This document shows, piece by piece, positions 16,038 to 23,286 of a DNA stretch of 64,000 nt. The first letter of the stretch is position 1, and each line of letters starts with the position of its first letter. Location: contig NZ_CP076022.1 of the NCBI RefSeq assembly GCF_018622995.1, forward strand, positions 1,674,001 to 1,738,000, in the 5' to 3' direction. The translations under genes were made by a program, and so were the position numbers. This DNA comes from Arthrobacter jiangjiafuii (GTDB lineage Bacteria; Actinomycetota; Actinomycetes; Actinomycetales; Micrococcaceae). Below the pieces are notes generated by a model. It had not been told where the DNA came from. It saw only the letters and a list, made by a program, of their open reading frames with translations, and did no database searches.

Positions 16038-16352
16038 TTGAGGGAGTTTTACAACGAGCTCATTCAGACTTTCCCTCCAATGAACGGACCTGATTCTCCG
16101 ACGTGTGCGGAAATCGACGAGGATTCGGATGTGGAAAGCCGGGTCGCCGACTACACGATCGGGACGAGATTGGTCTATGGGGCGTTTGCGTGGAGTCAGG
16201 AGGCCCAGGTGCGGTCTCTTTTTACTGCCTTGGCTTCAAAACATGGTGTTGCCGTCGCTTTGGTCAGCGACGGCGGTGAGATCCTGCGCCCGTCGGCACC
16301 CGGAGCCGACAAGAGCGCCAAGCCGGCACGCAAAAGGTTCTGGGGCAGGTGA
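16038..16352 (+). CDS. Small hypothetical protein, probably 5'-truncated
   Basis: An open frame of 104 codons from TTG 16038; the same frame is open further upstream (SQSPRLREFYNEL), so the real start is uncertain. The sequence has FPPMNGPDSPTCAEIDED, then strand-rich YTIGTRLVYGAFAW and a helical VRSLFTALASKHGVAVALVS. This resembles a family of small proteins found beside toxin loci (PRL-x-F-x-x-EL-x-x-x-x-P-P-L, then ...LA..HGL...D...), possibly immunity proteins. The basic end (KPARKRFWGR) is Lys/Arg-rich. No function can be given. Confidence 0.5.
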   Translation: MREFYNELIQTFPPMNGPDSPTCAEIDEDSDVESRVADYTIGTRLVYGAFAWSQEAQVRSLFTALASKHGVAVALVSDGGEILRPSAPGADKSAKPARKRFWGR

Positions 16353-16374
16353 GCCGCCCGGCCGCTTGGATCGC

Positions 16375-16956
16375 TCAGCGGCGTACCTGGTAGCGCAGGT
16401 GAAGCACCCGGTTGCCCTGAATCACCGCGTCAGGTTCCTCCAACAGGTGCTGCGCGTCGACCGACCCGAAGTAGCGCTTACCGGACCCGAAGACGACGGG
16501 TGCGATGTCCATGCGCACCTCGTCCACCAGCCCCGCGGCAAGCGCCTGGCCGCCGACGTCGCCGGCTGCGACCTCGACCAGACGGTCACCGGCAAGCTCC
16601 TGCGCCCTGGCCACGCCAGCTTCGACGCCGTCGACGAAGTGAAACGGCGCCTCGGGGTCCCAGCCTTCGGGCTTGGGCCGGTGCGTCACGACGACCACGT
16701 GATCGATTCCGCCGGGGGGCTTCCCATCCCAACCGTCCGTCAGGTCAAAGACATGGCGGCCGGCGACGGTGGCCCCGATCTGGTCCCAGTACGGCCGGAT
16801 GTAGTCGTAGGACGTTTGTGACACCTTCAACTCACCGCTTTCATCCAACGCCACGTCGCCGCTGAGCAGCCAGTCAAACAGCGGTCCGGGCTGGTCGTCC
16901 CTGTCCGCAATGAAGCCGTCCACTGAAACCGATGCATACATGACTACTTTGCCCAT
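16375..16956 (-). CDS. Dihydrofolate reductase family protein (RibD C-terminal type)
   Basis: A 193-residue protein starting at ATG behind GAGGAGCAACC. The N-terminus KVVMYASVSVDGFIADRD and the later AGDVGGQALAAGLVDEVRMDIAPVVFGSGKRYF are typical of stand-alone RibD-C/DHFR-fold reductases. They bind NADPH but have mostly unknown substrates. Length and both conserved blocks are complete. It is transcribed alone on the minus strand, convergent with the preceding truncated ORF. Confidence 0.9.
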   Translation of the reverse strand: MGKVVMYASVSVDGFIADRDDQPGPLFDWLLSGDVALDESGELKVSQTSYDYIRPYWDQIGATVAGRHVFDLTDGWDGKPPGGIDHVVVVTHRPKPEGWDPEAPFHFVDGVEAGVARAQELAGDRLVEVAAGDVGGQALAAGLVDEVRMDIAPVVFGSGKRYFGSVDAQHLLEEPDAVIQGNRVLHLRYQVRR

Positions 16957-17219
16957 GGTTGCTCCTCGTCTCGGCGCTGCCCTCGGTCGTCATACAGTCC
17001 CTCCAGTGGAGCCCGTGGCGCCTGGGCCTCTTTCTCCACGGCCACAGTATTGTTGCCGCCCAGCCCGGGTACACCCCGCAATGTGAAGAACGGGCATGCT
17101 TGGGGAAAGGCGGCCTTACCGGCTTCCATGGCTGCAATACACTCGCCGTAGGCTGCCATAGACTCACTGCATTCGGACACGCCGTTCGGCGTTCATAGCC
17201 TGAAGGAGACCCATACCCA

Positions 17220-17561
17220 ATGTCGGACAACCCGGCTCTGCCGGCACTTTATGACCACATGATCGAGTGCGGGATTGTCGATCTGGATCCTTGGGCCCTG
17301 TTACGGGGAGACAAGCAATGCCGCCGCGCACAACATATTGAGAAAGTACTCCCAGGCTGGGGAATCATTCCTTTTGCGCAGAGGACTGATAACGATGATG
17401 TGGCGTGCTGGACCGGCAGCAAGGTTGTAGTGATCGACGACTGGGATGTTTGGGCGGACGAGAACGGGGCGCCAAAACGCCATGTGGCACGCGAGTACGC
17501 CTCCATGGAGGAATGGTTCCTTGCTGCCGCGCAGGACTTCATCGAGTTCGACTGGAGCTGA
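17220..17561 (+). CDS. Small acidic hypothetical protein (SUKH/immunity-like)
   Basis: A 113-residue acidic soluble protein starting at ATG behind AAGGAGA. It reads PALYDHMIECGIVDLDPW, VLPGWGIIPFAQRTDNDDVACW, and ends EYASMEEWFLAAAQDFIEFDW. The middle, where a surface-display style strand is followed by KVVVIDDWD, recalls SMI1/KNR4 (SUKH)-type immunity proteins, but the match is loose. It is followed 65 bases later by the KptA fusion, with a tandem repeat in between. The preceding stretch 16957-17219 shows no other gene. Confidence 0.5.
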   Translation: MSDNPALPALYDHMIECGIVDLDPWALLRGDKQCRRAQHIEKVLPGWGIIPFAQRTDNDDVACWTGSKVVVIDDWDVWADENGAPKRHVAREYASMEEWFLAAAQDFIEFDWS

Positions 17562-17573
17562 CCCGTGTCCAAG

Positions 17574-17611
17574 GCTCCGGCACCAGATAGTAGCTCCGGC
17601 ACTAGATAGTA
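17574..17611 (+). repeat. Two tandem 19-bp repeats upstream of the KptA fusion gene
   Basis: The unit GCTCCGGCACCAGATAGTA is repeated immediately with one change (CACC to CACT). It lies between the stop at 17561 and the start at 17626, close to the ribosome site. It could be a simple slippage duplication or a leader element. Confidence 0.6.
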
Positions 17612-17625
17612 AAGGCAGCACATAC

Positions 17626-18519
17626 ATGAGCAGCATCCCCAGCCGGACAGATATCAGCAGGCTGTTGTCCCATGCACTTCGCCATGTGCCCGGTGAGTAC
17701 GGGCTGGTGCTGGACCCCGAAGGATGGGTGCCGGTCAGCGAGGTGCTGGGCGCCTTCCACCGGCTTGGCCCGGAGTGGGAATCCGTTGACGAAGCAGTGC
17801 TCCAGGACGTGCTGGCTGCGGCAGAGAAAAAGCGGCACCAGATAAAGGACGGCCGGATCCGGGCCGTCCATGGACACTCCGTCCCCGTACAGCCATCGAA
17901 TCAACCGAGCCAGCCCCCTGCGGTGCTCTTCCACGGGACCGCACGCGACGCCGTCGCCGCGATCCGTGAAGCAGGAATCCTGCCCATGCAGCGGCAGTAC
18001 GTCCATCTCTCGGAAACCGTGGACCAGGCACGGCAGGTGGGGAGGCGCAAGGACACGGACCCGGTGATCCTGGCCGTTGATACCAGCCTCGCCGTCTCGC
18101 AGGGGGTTGGCTTCCACCGGTCCGCTTCGGGAGTCTGGCTGGCCGAAACCATCCCCGCTGCCGCGGTGGACATCCTGGAAGAGGGTATCGCCGCCCCTGA
18201 AAGCGTCATGGCCAGCCCCGAAAGACTCCGGCAAATCACCGCGGAGCTGGTCGCGCTTTATGAAGAGTATTCCTATGACGACATGGCACGATACTTCAAA
18301 TCCGTGCTGGCCATGGTCATCGAGGCCGAGGGCCGCCCCGCTGTTTGTAAGGATGTTGCCAGGGACATCCTGTCCGCCTACCGCGGAATGGGCAGCCTGA
18401 ATGATCAGGTAATAATGCATAACGGAGTGGTTGCCTACGAGGCAAACGGCCGCCTCAATAAGTTGTTGAGGGAACTGCACTCAGTGGCAGTGGAGCTGGC
18501 CACCCGGCGACCCGACTGA
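17626..18519 (+). CDS. kptA: RNA 2'-phosphotransferase (Tpt1/KptA) fused to a DUF6966-like domain
   Basis: A 297-residue protein starting at ATG 17626 behind AAAGGCAG. Residues 1-185 carry the KptA signature: LLSHALRHVPGEYGL, DPEGWVPVSEVL, then LFHGTARDAV, PMQRQYVHLS, DPVILAVD and SGVWLAETIP. KptA removes an internal 2'-phosphate from RNA with NAD+, releasing an ADP-ribose cyclic phosphate. Residues 200-297 add a second domain with YRGMGSLNDQV...NG, shared with the putative immunity proteins at 1053 and 11621. Ordinary KptA is about 180 residues, so this is a fusion. It may act in repair of damaged RNA or in defence; that is inference. Confidence 0.85.
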   Translation: MSSIPSRTDISRLLSHALRHVPGEYGLVLDPEGWVPVSEVLGAFHRLGPEWESVDEAVLQDVLAAAEKKRHQIKDGRIRAVHGHSVPVQPSNQPSQPPAVLFHGTARDAVAAIREAGILPMQRQYVHLSETVDQARQVGRRKDTDPVILAVDTSLAVSQGVGFHRSASGVWLAETIPAAAVDILEEGIAAPESVMASPERLRQITAELVALYEEYSYDDMARYFKSVLAMVIEAEGRPAVCKDVARDILSAYRGMGSLNDQVIMHNGVVAYEANGRLNKLLRELHSVAVELATRRPD

Positions 18520-18970
18520 CCACTTCAACAAAGCCTTGACGTGAAGTAAAGCTTCATGGCACGCCGTCAACTCAGCACCGATGCGCCGAGTTTGCTGCCT
18601 GCGGCGCTCAGCGCGACGGCGCCCACCAGGACCGGTCCGAGAGTCCGCCACCTTCCCGGCAGACCAGGCCGGAGCCATCAACGGCATCTTTGAGGCCGGC
18701 AGTCCGATTGCCCTGAACAGCCTGCCGCCGGAAGCTCCGGGATTCGCCGCGCAGTCGCTGGCGCTGGAGGCGCTGGGCCAGGGCCTCTCGAAAGCCTCCG
18801 CAAGCAGTAGCCGGCCCGGGGAGGGGCGACGACGGCGGCAGGAATGTGCCGCCGTCGTCGTCATTTCCATCACGCGCGGCGGCCGCAACATGCGGACACC
18901 GATGGGGGAGCGGCAGGGTTTATGCGTTTGTATGGATTGACACCCAGTCTCCCAGCACAAAGGTCCGGCC
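18520..18970. other. Gap with a possible gene remnant
   Basis: From about 18640 to 18800 one plus frame reads FPADQAGAINGIFEAGS...ALNSLPPEAPGFAAQSLALEALGQ, which looks like the decayed end of a real protein, but it has no start or usable context. The remainder contains no supported gene. Confidence 0.35.
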
Positions 18971-19597
18971 ATGAGTACAGACATCAGCACTGAAAACACC
19001 ACCACCGAGTACATCCTGGACGGCGAGAGCTTGGATGCGATTTTCCGCGAGGCACGCACGGCCAACACCTTTACCGATGAGCCGGTGACCGACGAACAGC
19101 TGCGCACCATTTACGAACTGACCAAGTTCGGGCCTACCGCCATGAACATCCAGCCACTGCGCATCACCTGGGTCCGCTCCGCCGAGGCGCGCGAAAAGCT
19201 GGTGGCGCACATGGCCGACGGCAACAAGGCCAAGACGGCGTCGGCACCGATGGTTGCCATCCTCAGCTTCGACACCGAGTGGCACGAGCAGTTCCCGGTG
19301 TTCTTCCCCATTGCTCCCGAGCGCAAGGCCATGTTTGACGGCAACGATGAACTGCGTGCGGTCATGGGCAACAACAACGGGCACCTGCAGGCCGCCTACT
19401 TCATCATGGCCGTCCGTGCCGCCGGCCTGGCTGCCGGACCCATGGGCGGCTTCGACCCCGCCGGCATTGACGCCGAGTTCTTCACCGGCCGGAACCAGCG
19501 CAGCTTCATGGTGGTCAACATCGGCAAGCCCGGCGAAAATGCCTGGCACCCCCGCCTGCCGCGCCTGGACTACGACTTCGTCACGGCAACGGTCTAA
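18971..19597 (+). CDS. rutE: Malonic semialdehyde reductase RutE-like nitroreductase
   Basis: A 208-residue FMN-dependent nitroreductase-fold protein with ATG behind AAAGGTC. Typical RutE sequence: LDAIFREARTANTF (the R-x-A-x-x-F binding helix), FGPTAMNIQPLRITWVRS, and near the end AAGLAAGPMGGFDPAG and FMVVNIGKPGENAW. The family reduces malonic semialdehyde in pyrimidine breakdown, and homologues also serve as general NAD(P)H nitroreductases. No other rut genes are nearby, so the physiological substrate here is open. Length is normal. Confidence 0.85.
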   Translation: MSTDISTENTTTEYILDGESLDAIFREARTANTFTDEPVTDEQLRTIYELTKFGPTAMNIQPLRITWVRSAEAREKLVAHMADGNKAKTASAPMVAILSFDTEWHEQFPVFFPIAPERKAMFDGNDELRAVMGNNNGHLQAAYFIMAVRAAGLAAGPMGGFDPAGIDAEFFTGRNQRSFMVVNIGKPGENAWHPRLPRLDYDFVTATV

Positions 19598-19666
19598 CCA
19601 GCGGGTACGACGGCGGCGCTGGGCGGGTTGGTACGCCCCTGGCCCGACGGCGGCGCGCCGGGCGGG

Positions 19667-20452
19667 TCAGCGCCGCCAGTGGTACGGCGTGGTGCTGGAG
19701 ACCCGGACCAGTCCGTAGCGTTCCAGGATCGGCCGGGAGTATTCGGTGGAATCGCTGTGGATCAGGGTCTTTCCCAGCTTCAGTGCGGAGCGTGCGCGGG
19801 CAGCGGTGAGGGCGCGGTAGATCCCCTGCCCGCGCCACTGCGGAAGGGTCGAGCCGCCCCAGATCCCGGCAAAATCTGTGCCCGCCACCGGTTCCAGCCG
19901 GCCGGCACTGACGATCGTGTCCCCGTGCTCGGCGATCCACAGCTCCATGTCCGGGCTCTTCCCGACCCGGCTGAGGAGGGATTCGGCGTTGTTGTTGGAG
20001 GCCGGATCGCCGAATACCTCGTCCTGCATCGCGCTCATGGCGCGGATGTCGGCTTCCTCCGTGACTTTGCGCAGGTGCACTCCGGGCGGAAGCTGAACGT
20101 CCACGGCCAGGGCGGCCGCTTCGCCGATCATGATCGCTTCCGGCGCGCCCGGCTCGAACCCGTTGCGCACCAACGCGTCGTGCAGGCCCGGTGCGTGATC
20201 GTGGCCCCGGGTCTTCCATTCCACCCGGGTGACGGCGGGGTCCCGGCGGTAGTGGGCAAGCGCTTCCACCACCCATGCCCGGATCGCGGACTCGTCAGCG
20301 TCCTCGAACGCGCCGTGGGTAATGAACCCCATGCCGCCGTCGAAGGTTGCGAGCCACAAAGGCCCGAGGCGGACGAGGGCGCTTGCTCCGGTGATCTCCG
20401 CATCGGTGCGGAGCTGGTTCTCATACGCGGTGAGGTGCTGTGAAAGTGTCAT
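19667..20452 (-). CDS. GNAT-family N-acetyltransferase
   Basis: A 261-residue protein. The C-terminal half has the GNAT acetyl-CoA site: GGSTLPQWRGQGIYRALTAA (R/Q-x-x-G-x-G/A type) followed by SALKLGKTLIHSDST and a final RYGLVRVSSTTPYHW strand. The N-terminal 100 residues form an additional domain typical of two-domain GNATs. The gene diverges from the drug exporter at 20564 across a 111-base region carrying palindromic operators, so it may share that control. The acceptor is unknown. Confidence 0.85.
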   Translation of the reverse strand: MTLSQHLTAYENQLRTDAEITGASALVRLGPLWLATFDGGMGFITHGAFEDADESAIRAWVVEALAHYRRDPAVTRVEWKTRGHDHAPGLHDALVRNGFEPGAPEAIMIGEAAALAVDVQLPPGVHLRKVTEEADIRAMSAMQDEVFGDPASNNNAESLLSRVGKSPDMELWIAEHGDTIVSAGRLEPVAGTDFAGIWGGSTLPQWRGQGIYRALTAARARSALKLGKTLIHSDSTEYSRPILERYGLVRVSSTTPYHWRR

Positions 20453-20502
20453 TGATTGCCACGGTACAGCGCCGGACCCGGGGATGTGTTCCGACTCACG
20501 AA

Positions 20503-20550
20503 ATAGTTGATAGACAGCAACTACTTATATAGTTGATACAAATCAACTAT
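20503..20550. promoter_or_regulatory. Two palindromic operators, probable MarR sites
   Basis: 20529-20550 is a perfect inverted repeat, ATAGTTGAT then 4 bases then ATCAACTAT. 20503-20524 has the same 9-4-9 geometry with mismatches (ATAGTTGAT and AGCAACTAC). The centres are 26 bases apart. They lie just upstream of the exporter gene, whose partner gene encodes a MarR regulator; MarR proteins bind such palindromes. The ribosome site AGGAG for the exporter follows at 20555. Confidence 0.75.
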
Positions 20551-20563
20551 TAGCAGGAGCCCG

Positions 20564-22405
20564 ATGTCCCCCGAAGCACGTCCCGATCCGAAGAAGACCA
20601 TCAAGAAGGGAAAAGCCCCAAAGCGGACCGCTTCCCCTGATGGCACCATGACGCACAAGCAGGTGCTGGAGTCCCTCTCCGGCCTGCTGCTGGGCATGTT
20701 CGTCTCGATCCTGGCCGGAACCGTGGTGTCAACCTCCCTGCCGCTGATCGTCTCGGACCTCGACGGCGACCAGTCCGCGTACACCTGGGTGGTGACCGGC
20801 ACGCTGCTGGCAACCACCGTTTCCACCCCGCTCTGGGGTAAGTTCGCAGACCTGTTCAACCGCAAGCTCCTCATCCAGCTTGCCCTGGGCATCTTTGTGC
20901 TGGGATCCGCCCTGGCCGGCTTCTCCCAGGACACCAGCACGCTGATTATCTTCCGCGTCCTGCAGGGTCTGGGCGCCGGCGGCCTGGCCGCACTGAGCCA
21001 GATCATCATGGCCGACATCATCAGCCCGCGCGACCGCGGCAAGTATGCCGGCCTGTTCGGCGCCGTGATGGCGGTCGGAACCGTCGGCGGCCCGCTGCTG
21101 GGCGGCGTGGTCACCGATGCCTTCGGCTGGCGCTGGAACTTCTTCATCGCCCTGCCCGTCGCGATTGCCGCGATCATCCTGCTGCAGCGCACCCTGCACC
21201 TGCCCAGGCACCCCAAGCGCAAGGTCCATATCGATTACCTGGGCGCCGTACTGATCGCCGGCGGCGTCTCCCTGCTGATGGTCTGGGTCACCCTGGCCGG
21301 CAACCAGTTCGGATGGGCCTCCCTGGCCTCGGTCCTGATGGTCGCAGGCGCTGCCGTGCTGCTGATCGCCGCCGTGCTGGTCGAGTTCAAGTCTCCCGAG
21401 CCGATCATCCCGCTGTCCATGTTCAAGAACCGCACCTTCACCCTCGCCGTCGTGGCGAGCATTTCCGTGGGCGTTTCCATGTTCGGCACCTCGGTCTTCC
21501 TGGCCCAGTACATGCAGCTGGCCCGCGGTGCCACGCCCACCGAGTCCGGCCTGCTCACCATCCCGATGATGGCCGGCCTGCTGATCTCCTCGACCTACTT
21601 CGGCCGGGTCATCAGCCGCACCGGCAAGTGGAAGGCCGTGATGATCTCAGGCGCCGCACTGACCGTCGTCGGCTCCGTCCTGCTGGGCACCCTGGCCTAT
21701 GACACCAACCTGGTGCTGGTGGGCATCTACATGGCCCTCCTTGGCGCCGGCCTGGGCATGCTCATGCAGAACCTGGTTCTCGTGGTCCAGAACTCCATTG
21801 AGGTCAAGAACCTCGGCGTGGCCACCAGCGCGGTGACCTTCTTCCGCAGCCTCGGTGGAACCGTGGGCGTGTCGGTGCTCGGTTCCGTGCTGGGCACCAT
21901 CGTGGCCTCCGAAATCAAGGAGGGCATCACTGCCCTGGCTCCGGCCGACCAGGCCGCCGCCGCCGTCGCCCTGGGCAGCGGCTCCATTCCGAAGATTTCC
22001 GAACTGCCGGACACTATTGCCGTCCTGGTGGAGAGCGCCTACGGCGTGGGCGTGGGCTCCGTCTTCCTCTACAGCGTGCCGCTGGCCGTCATCACGCTGC
22101 TGGCCGTGATCTTCCTGCCCAATGCATCCTTGGGGCGGCAGAACGCCGTGCAGCTCAAGAACGCGGCAGCGGGCACGACGGCGGCGGCTTCCGTAGGCGC
22201 CGCGGCACCTGCTGCCGGTGCTCCGGTGTCCGTGGCGCCGGCAGCGCCGGCCCCCGGCGAGGGAGATGACTCTGCGCAGACCCGTGACGAGGAAATCTCC
22301 GATTCAGAGCTCCGGATCCTGGCCGATGTGGCGACCGGGGCAGTCGGCCTGGTGGATCCGCTGTCTCCGGTTCAGACCGCGGATTCGGATCCCGGGCGCC
22401 CGTAG
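20564..22405 (+). CDS. DHA2-family (EmrB/QacA) MFS drug exporter
   Basis: A 613-residue membrane protein with about 14 hydrophobic helices, normal for DHA2 exporters. Motif A is present as GKFADLFNRKLLIQ after the second helix, and the antiporter motif C as GTVGGPLLGGVV. A long hydrophilic N-terminus (Lys-rich) and an Ala/Pro-rich C-terminal tail of about 80 residues extend it. It should export drugs or toxic compounds with proton exchange. It forms an operon with the MarR gene, overlapping by one base (TAGTG), and two palindromes in the promoter suggest autoregulation by that repressor. Confidence 0.93.
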   Translation: MSPEARPDPKKTIKKGKAPKRTASPDGTMTHKQVLESLSGLLLGMFVSILAGTVVSTSLPLIVSDLDGDQSAYTWVVTGTLLATTVSTPLWGKFADLFNRKLLIQLALGIFVLGSALAGFSQDTSTLIIFRVLQGLGAGGLAALSQIIMADIISPRDRGKYAGLFGAVMAVGTVGGPLLGGVVTDAFGWRWNFFIALPVAIAAIILLQRTLHLPRHPKRKVHIDYLGAVLIAGGVSLLMVWVTLAGNQFGWASLASVLMVAGAAVLLIAAVLVEFKSPEPIIPLSMFKNRTFTLAVVASISVGVSMFGTSVFLAQYMQLARGATPTESGLLTIPMMAGLLISSTYFGRVISRTGKWKAVMISGAALTVVGSVLLGTLAYDTNLVLVGIYMALLGAGLGMLMQNLVLVVQNSIEVKNLGVATSAVTFFRSLGGTVGVSVLGSVLGTIVASEIKEGITALAPADQAAAAVALGSGSIPKISELPDTIAVLVESAYGVGVGSVFLYSVPLAVITLLAVIFLPNASLGRQNAVQLKNAAAGTTAAASVGAAAPAAGAPVSVAPAAPAPGEGDDSAQTRDEEISDSELRILADVATGAVGLVDPLSPVQTADSDPGRP

Positions 22406-22938
22406 TGGCTGTGGAACTTCCGGATTTGACCCCTGCGGACCGTGGCCCGGCCGAAGCTGAAGACGGCAGGGCCGAGGCGATCAGCGAGGTTGAGGAATCG
22501 CTGAGGCTGCTCACCGAAGCAGTCCGGGCGAGCATGCGCGATGCGGCCAAGGGCATCGACCCGGCACTGTCGCTGTTCGGGCTGAAGGTCCTGCAGTTGC
22601 TCAAACGGGTGGGCCCCACCCAGTCCGGTGCCGTGGCCGAGCTCCTCATGGTGGACAAGAGTGTTGTCAGCCGGGTGTCCCGGCAGTTGGAGGAGCTGGG
22701 GCTCATCGAGGTGAAGCCCGATCCGTCGGACGGCCGGGCCAGGGTGCTGGCTCTGACTCCGGATGCGGCCGAGCGGGTGCGGGCGGTCCAGACCGGAATC
22801 ATGCTCGACCATGACGTCCTGCATGCCTGGACGGCCCGGGAACTCCGGCAGTTCGCCGGGTATCTCTCCCGGCTCGGTCCGCGTACCGGATCGCGTACCG
22901 GATCGCGTAGCGGTCCGCCTGCGGACAAACCTGAATAG
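22405..22938 (+). CDS. MarR-family transcriptional regulator of the exporter
   Basis: A 177-residue protein starting at GTG that overlaps the exporter stop by one base. It has the MarR winged helix: LQLLKRVGPTQSGAVAELL, VDKSVVSRVSRQLEELGLI, the wing DPSDGRARVLALT, and a long C-terminal helix. The end carries two copies of a 12-base repeat encoding RTGSRTGS. It most likely binds the palindromes at 20503-20550 and represses the exporter until a ligand is bound. A strong terminator follows. Confidence 0.92.
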   Translation: MAVELPDLTPADRGPAEAEDGRAEAISEVEESLRLLTEAVRASMRDAAKGIDPALSLFGLKVLQLLKRVGPTQSGAVAELLMVDKSVVSRVSRQLEELGLIEVKPDPSDGRARVLALTPDAAERVRAVQTGIMLDHDVLHAWTARELRQFAGYLSRLGPRTGSRTGSRSGPPADKPE

Positions 22939-22952
22939 CACCACACAGCAAA

Positions 22953-22989
22953 CAAGCCGGACCCTTCTTTGGGTCCGGCTTGTTTTTTG
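22953..22989 (+). terminator. Intrinsic terminator of the exporter-MarR operon
   Basis: A perfect 12-bp stem (CAAGCCGGACCC and GGGTCCGGCTTG) with a TTCTTT loop, followed by a run of T. It begins 15 bases after the MarR stop. It may also serve the convergent minus-strand gene that ends at 22998. Confidence 0.95.
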
Positions 22990-22997
22990 CCGTTGGT

Positions 22998-23273
22998 CTA
23001 CTCCGCGCTGTTCTGCGGGTCGGTCTGCGGACTGTTGTCCTTCGGCTTCTTGCGGCCCTTGCCGGCCAGCATCGAATAGGCGGTAGTGAGTACAAAGATC
23101 TCACTGACATAGCCCAGGGGGCTGTCGGGCAGGGGAGCGAACTGGTGATAAAGCACCAGCGCGGAGACCGCCAGGATGACCGGATGGGCCTTCAGCAGCC
23201 ACTCCTCCGGCACTTCCCGGGGCCAGGGGAAGAAGCCGTCTTCGGTCGCGGTGTCGGCACGGTTTGTCTTCAT
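22998..23273 (-). CDS. Small membrane-associated hypothetical protein
   Basis: A 91-residue protein. Start at ATG 23273 chosen (MKTNRADT); an in-frame ATG at 23282 is an alternative. It has a charged N-terminus with FFPWPREVPEEWLLKAHP, one or two hydrophobic segments (VILAVSALVLYHQFAPL and GYVSEIFVLTTAYSMLAG) and a Lys-rich tail. It lies a few bases behind the ABC exporter stop on the same strand, so it is probably translationally coupled to it. Function unknown. Confidence 0.6.
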   Translation of the reverse strand: MKTNRADTATEDGFFPWPREVPEEWLLKAHPVILAVSALVLYHQFAPLPDSPLGYVSEIFVLTTAYSMLAGKGRKKPKDNSPQTDPQNSAE

Positions 23274-23286
23274 GCCCTCCATCCTC

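Noticed and set aside
17574-17611. A toxin-antitoxin style operator
   Set aside because: It is a plain tandem duplication of 19 bases without inverted symmetry; slippage explains it.
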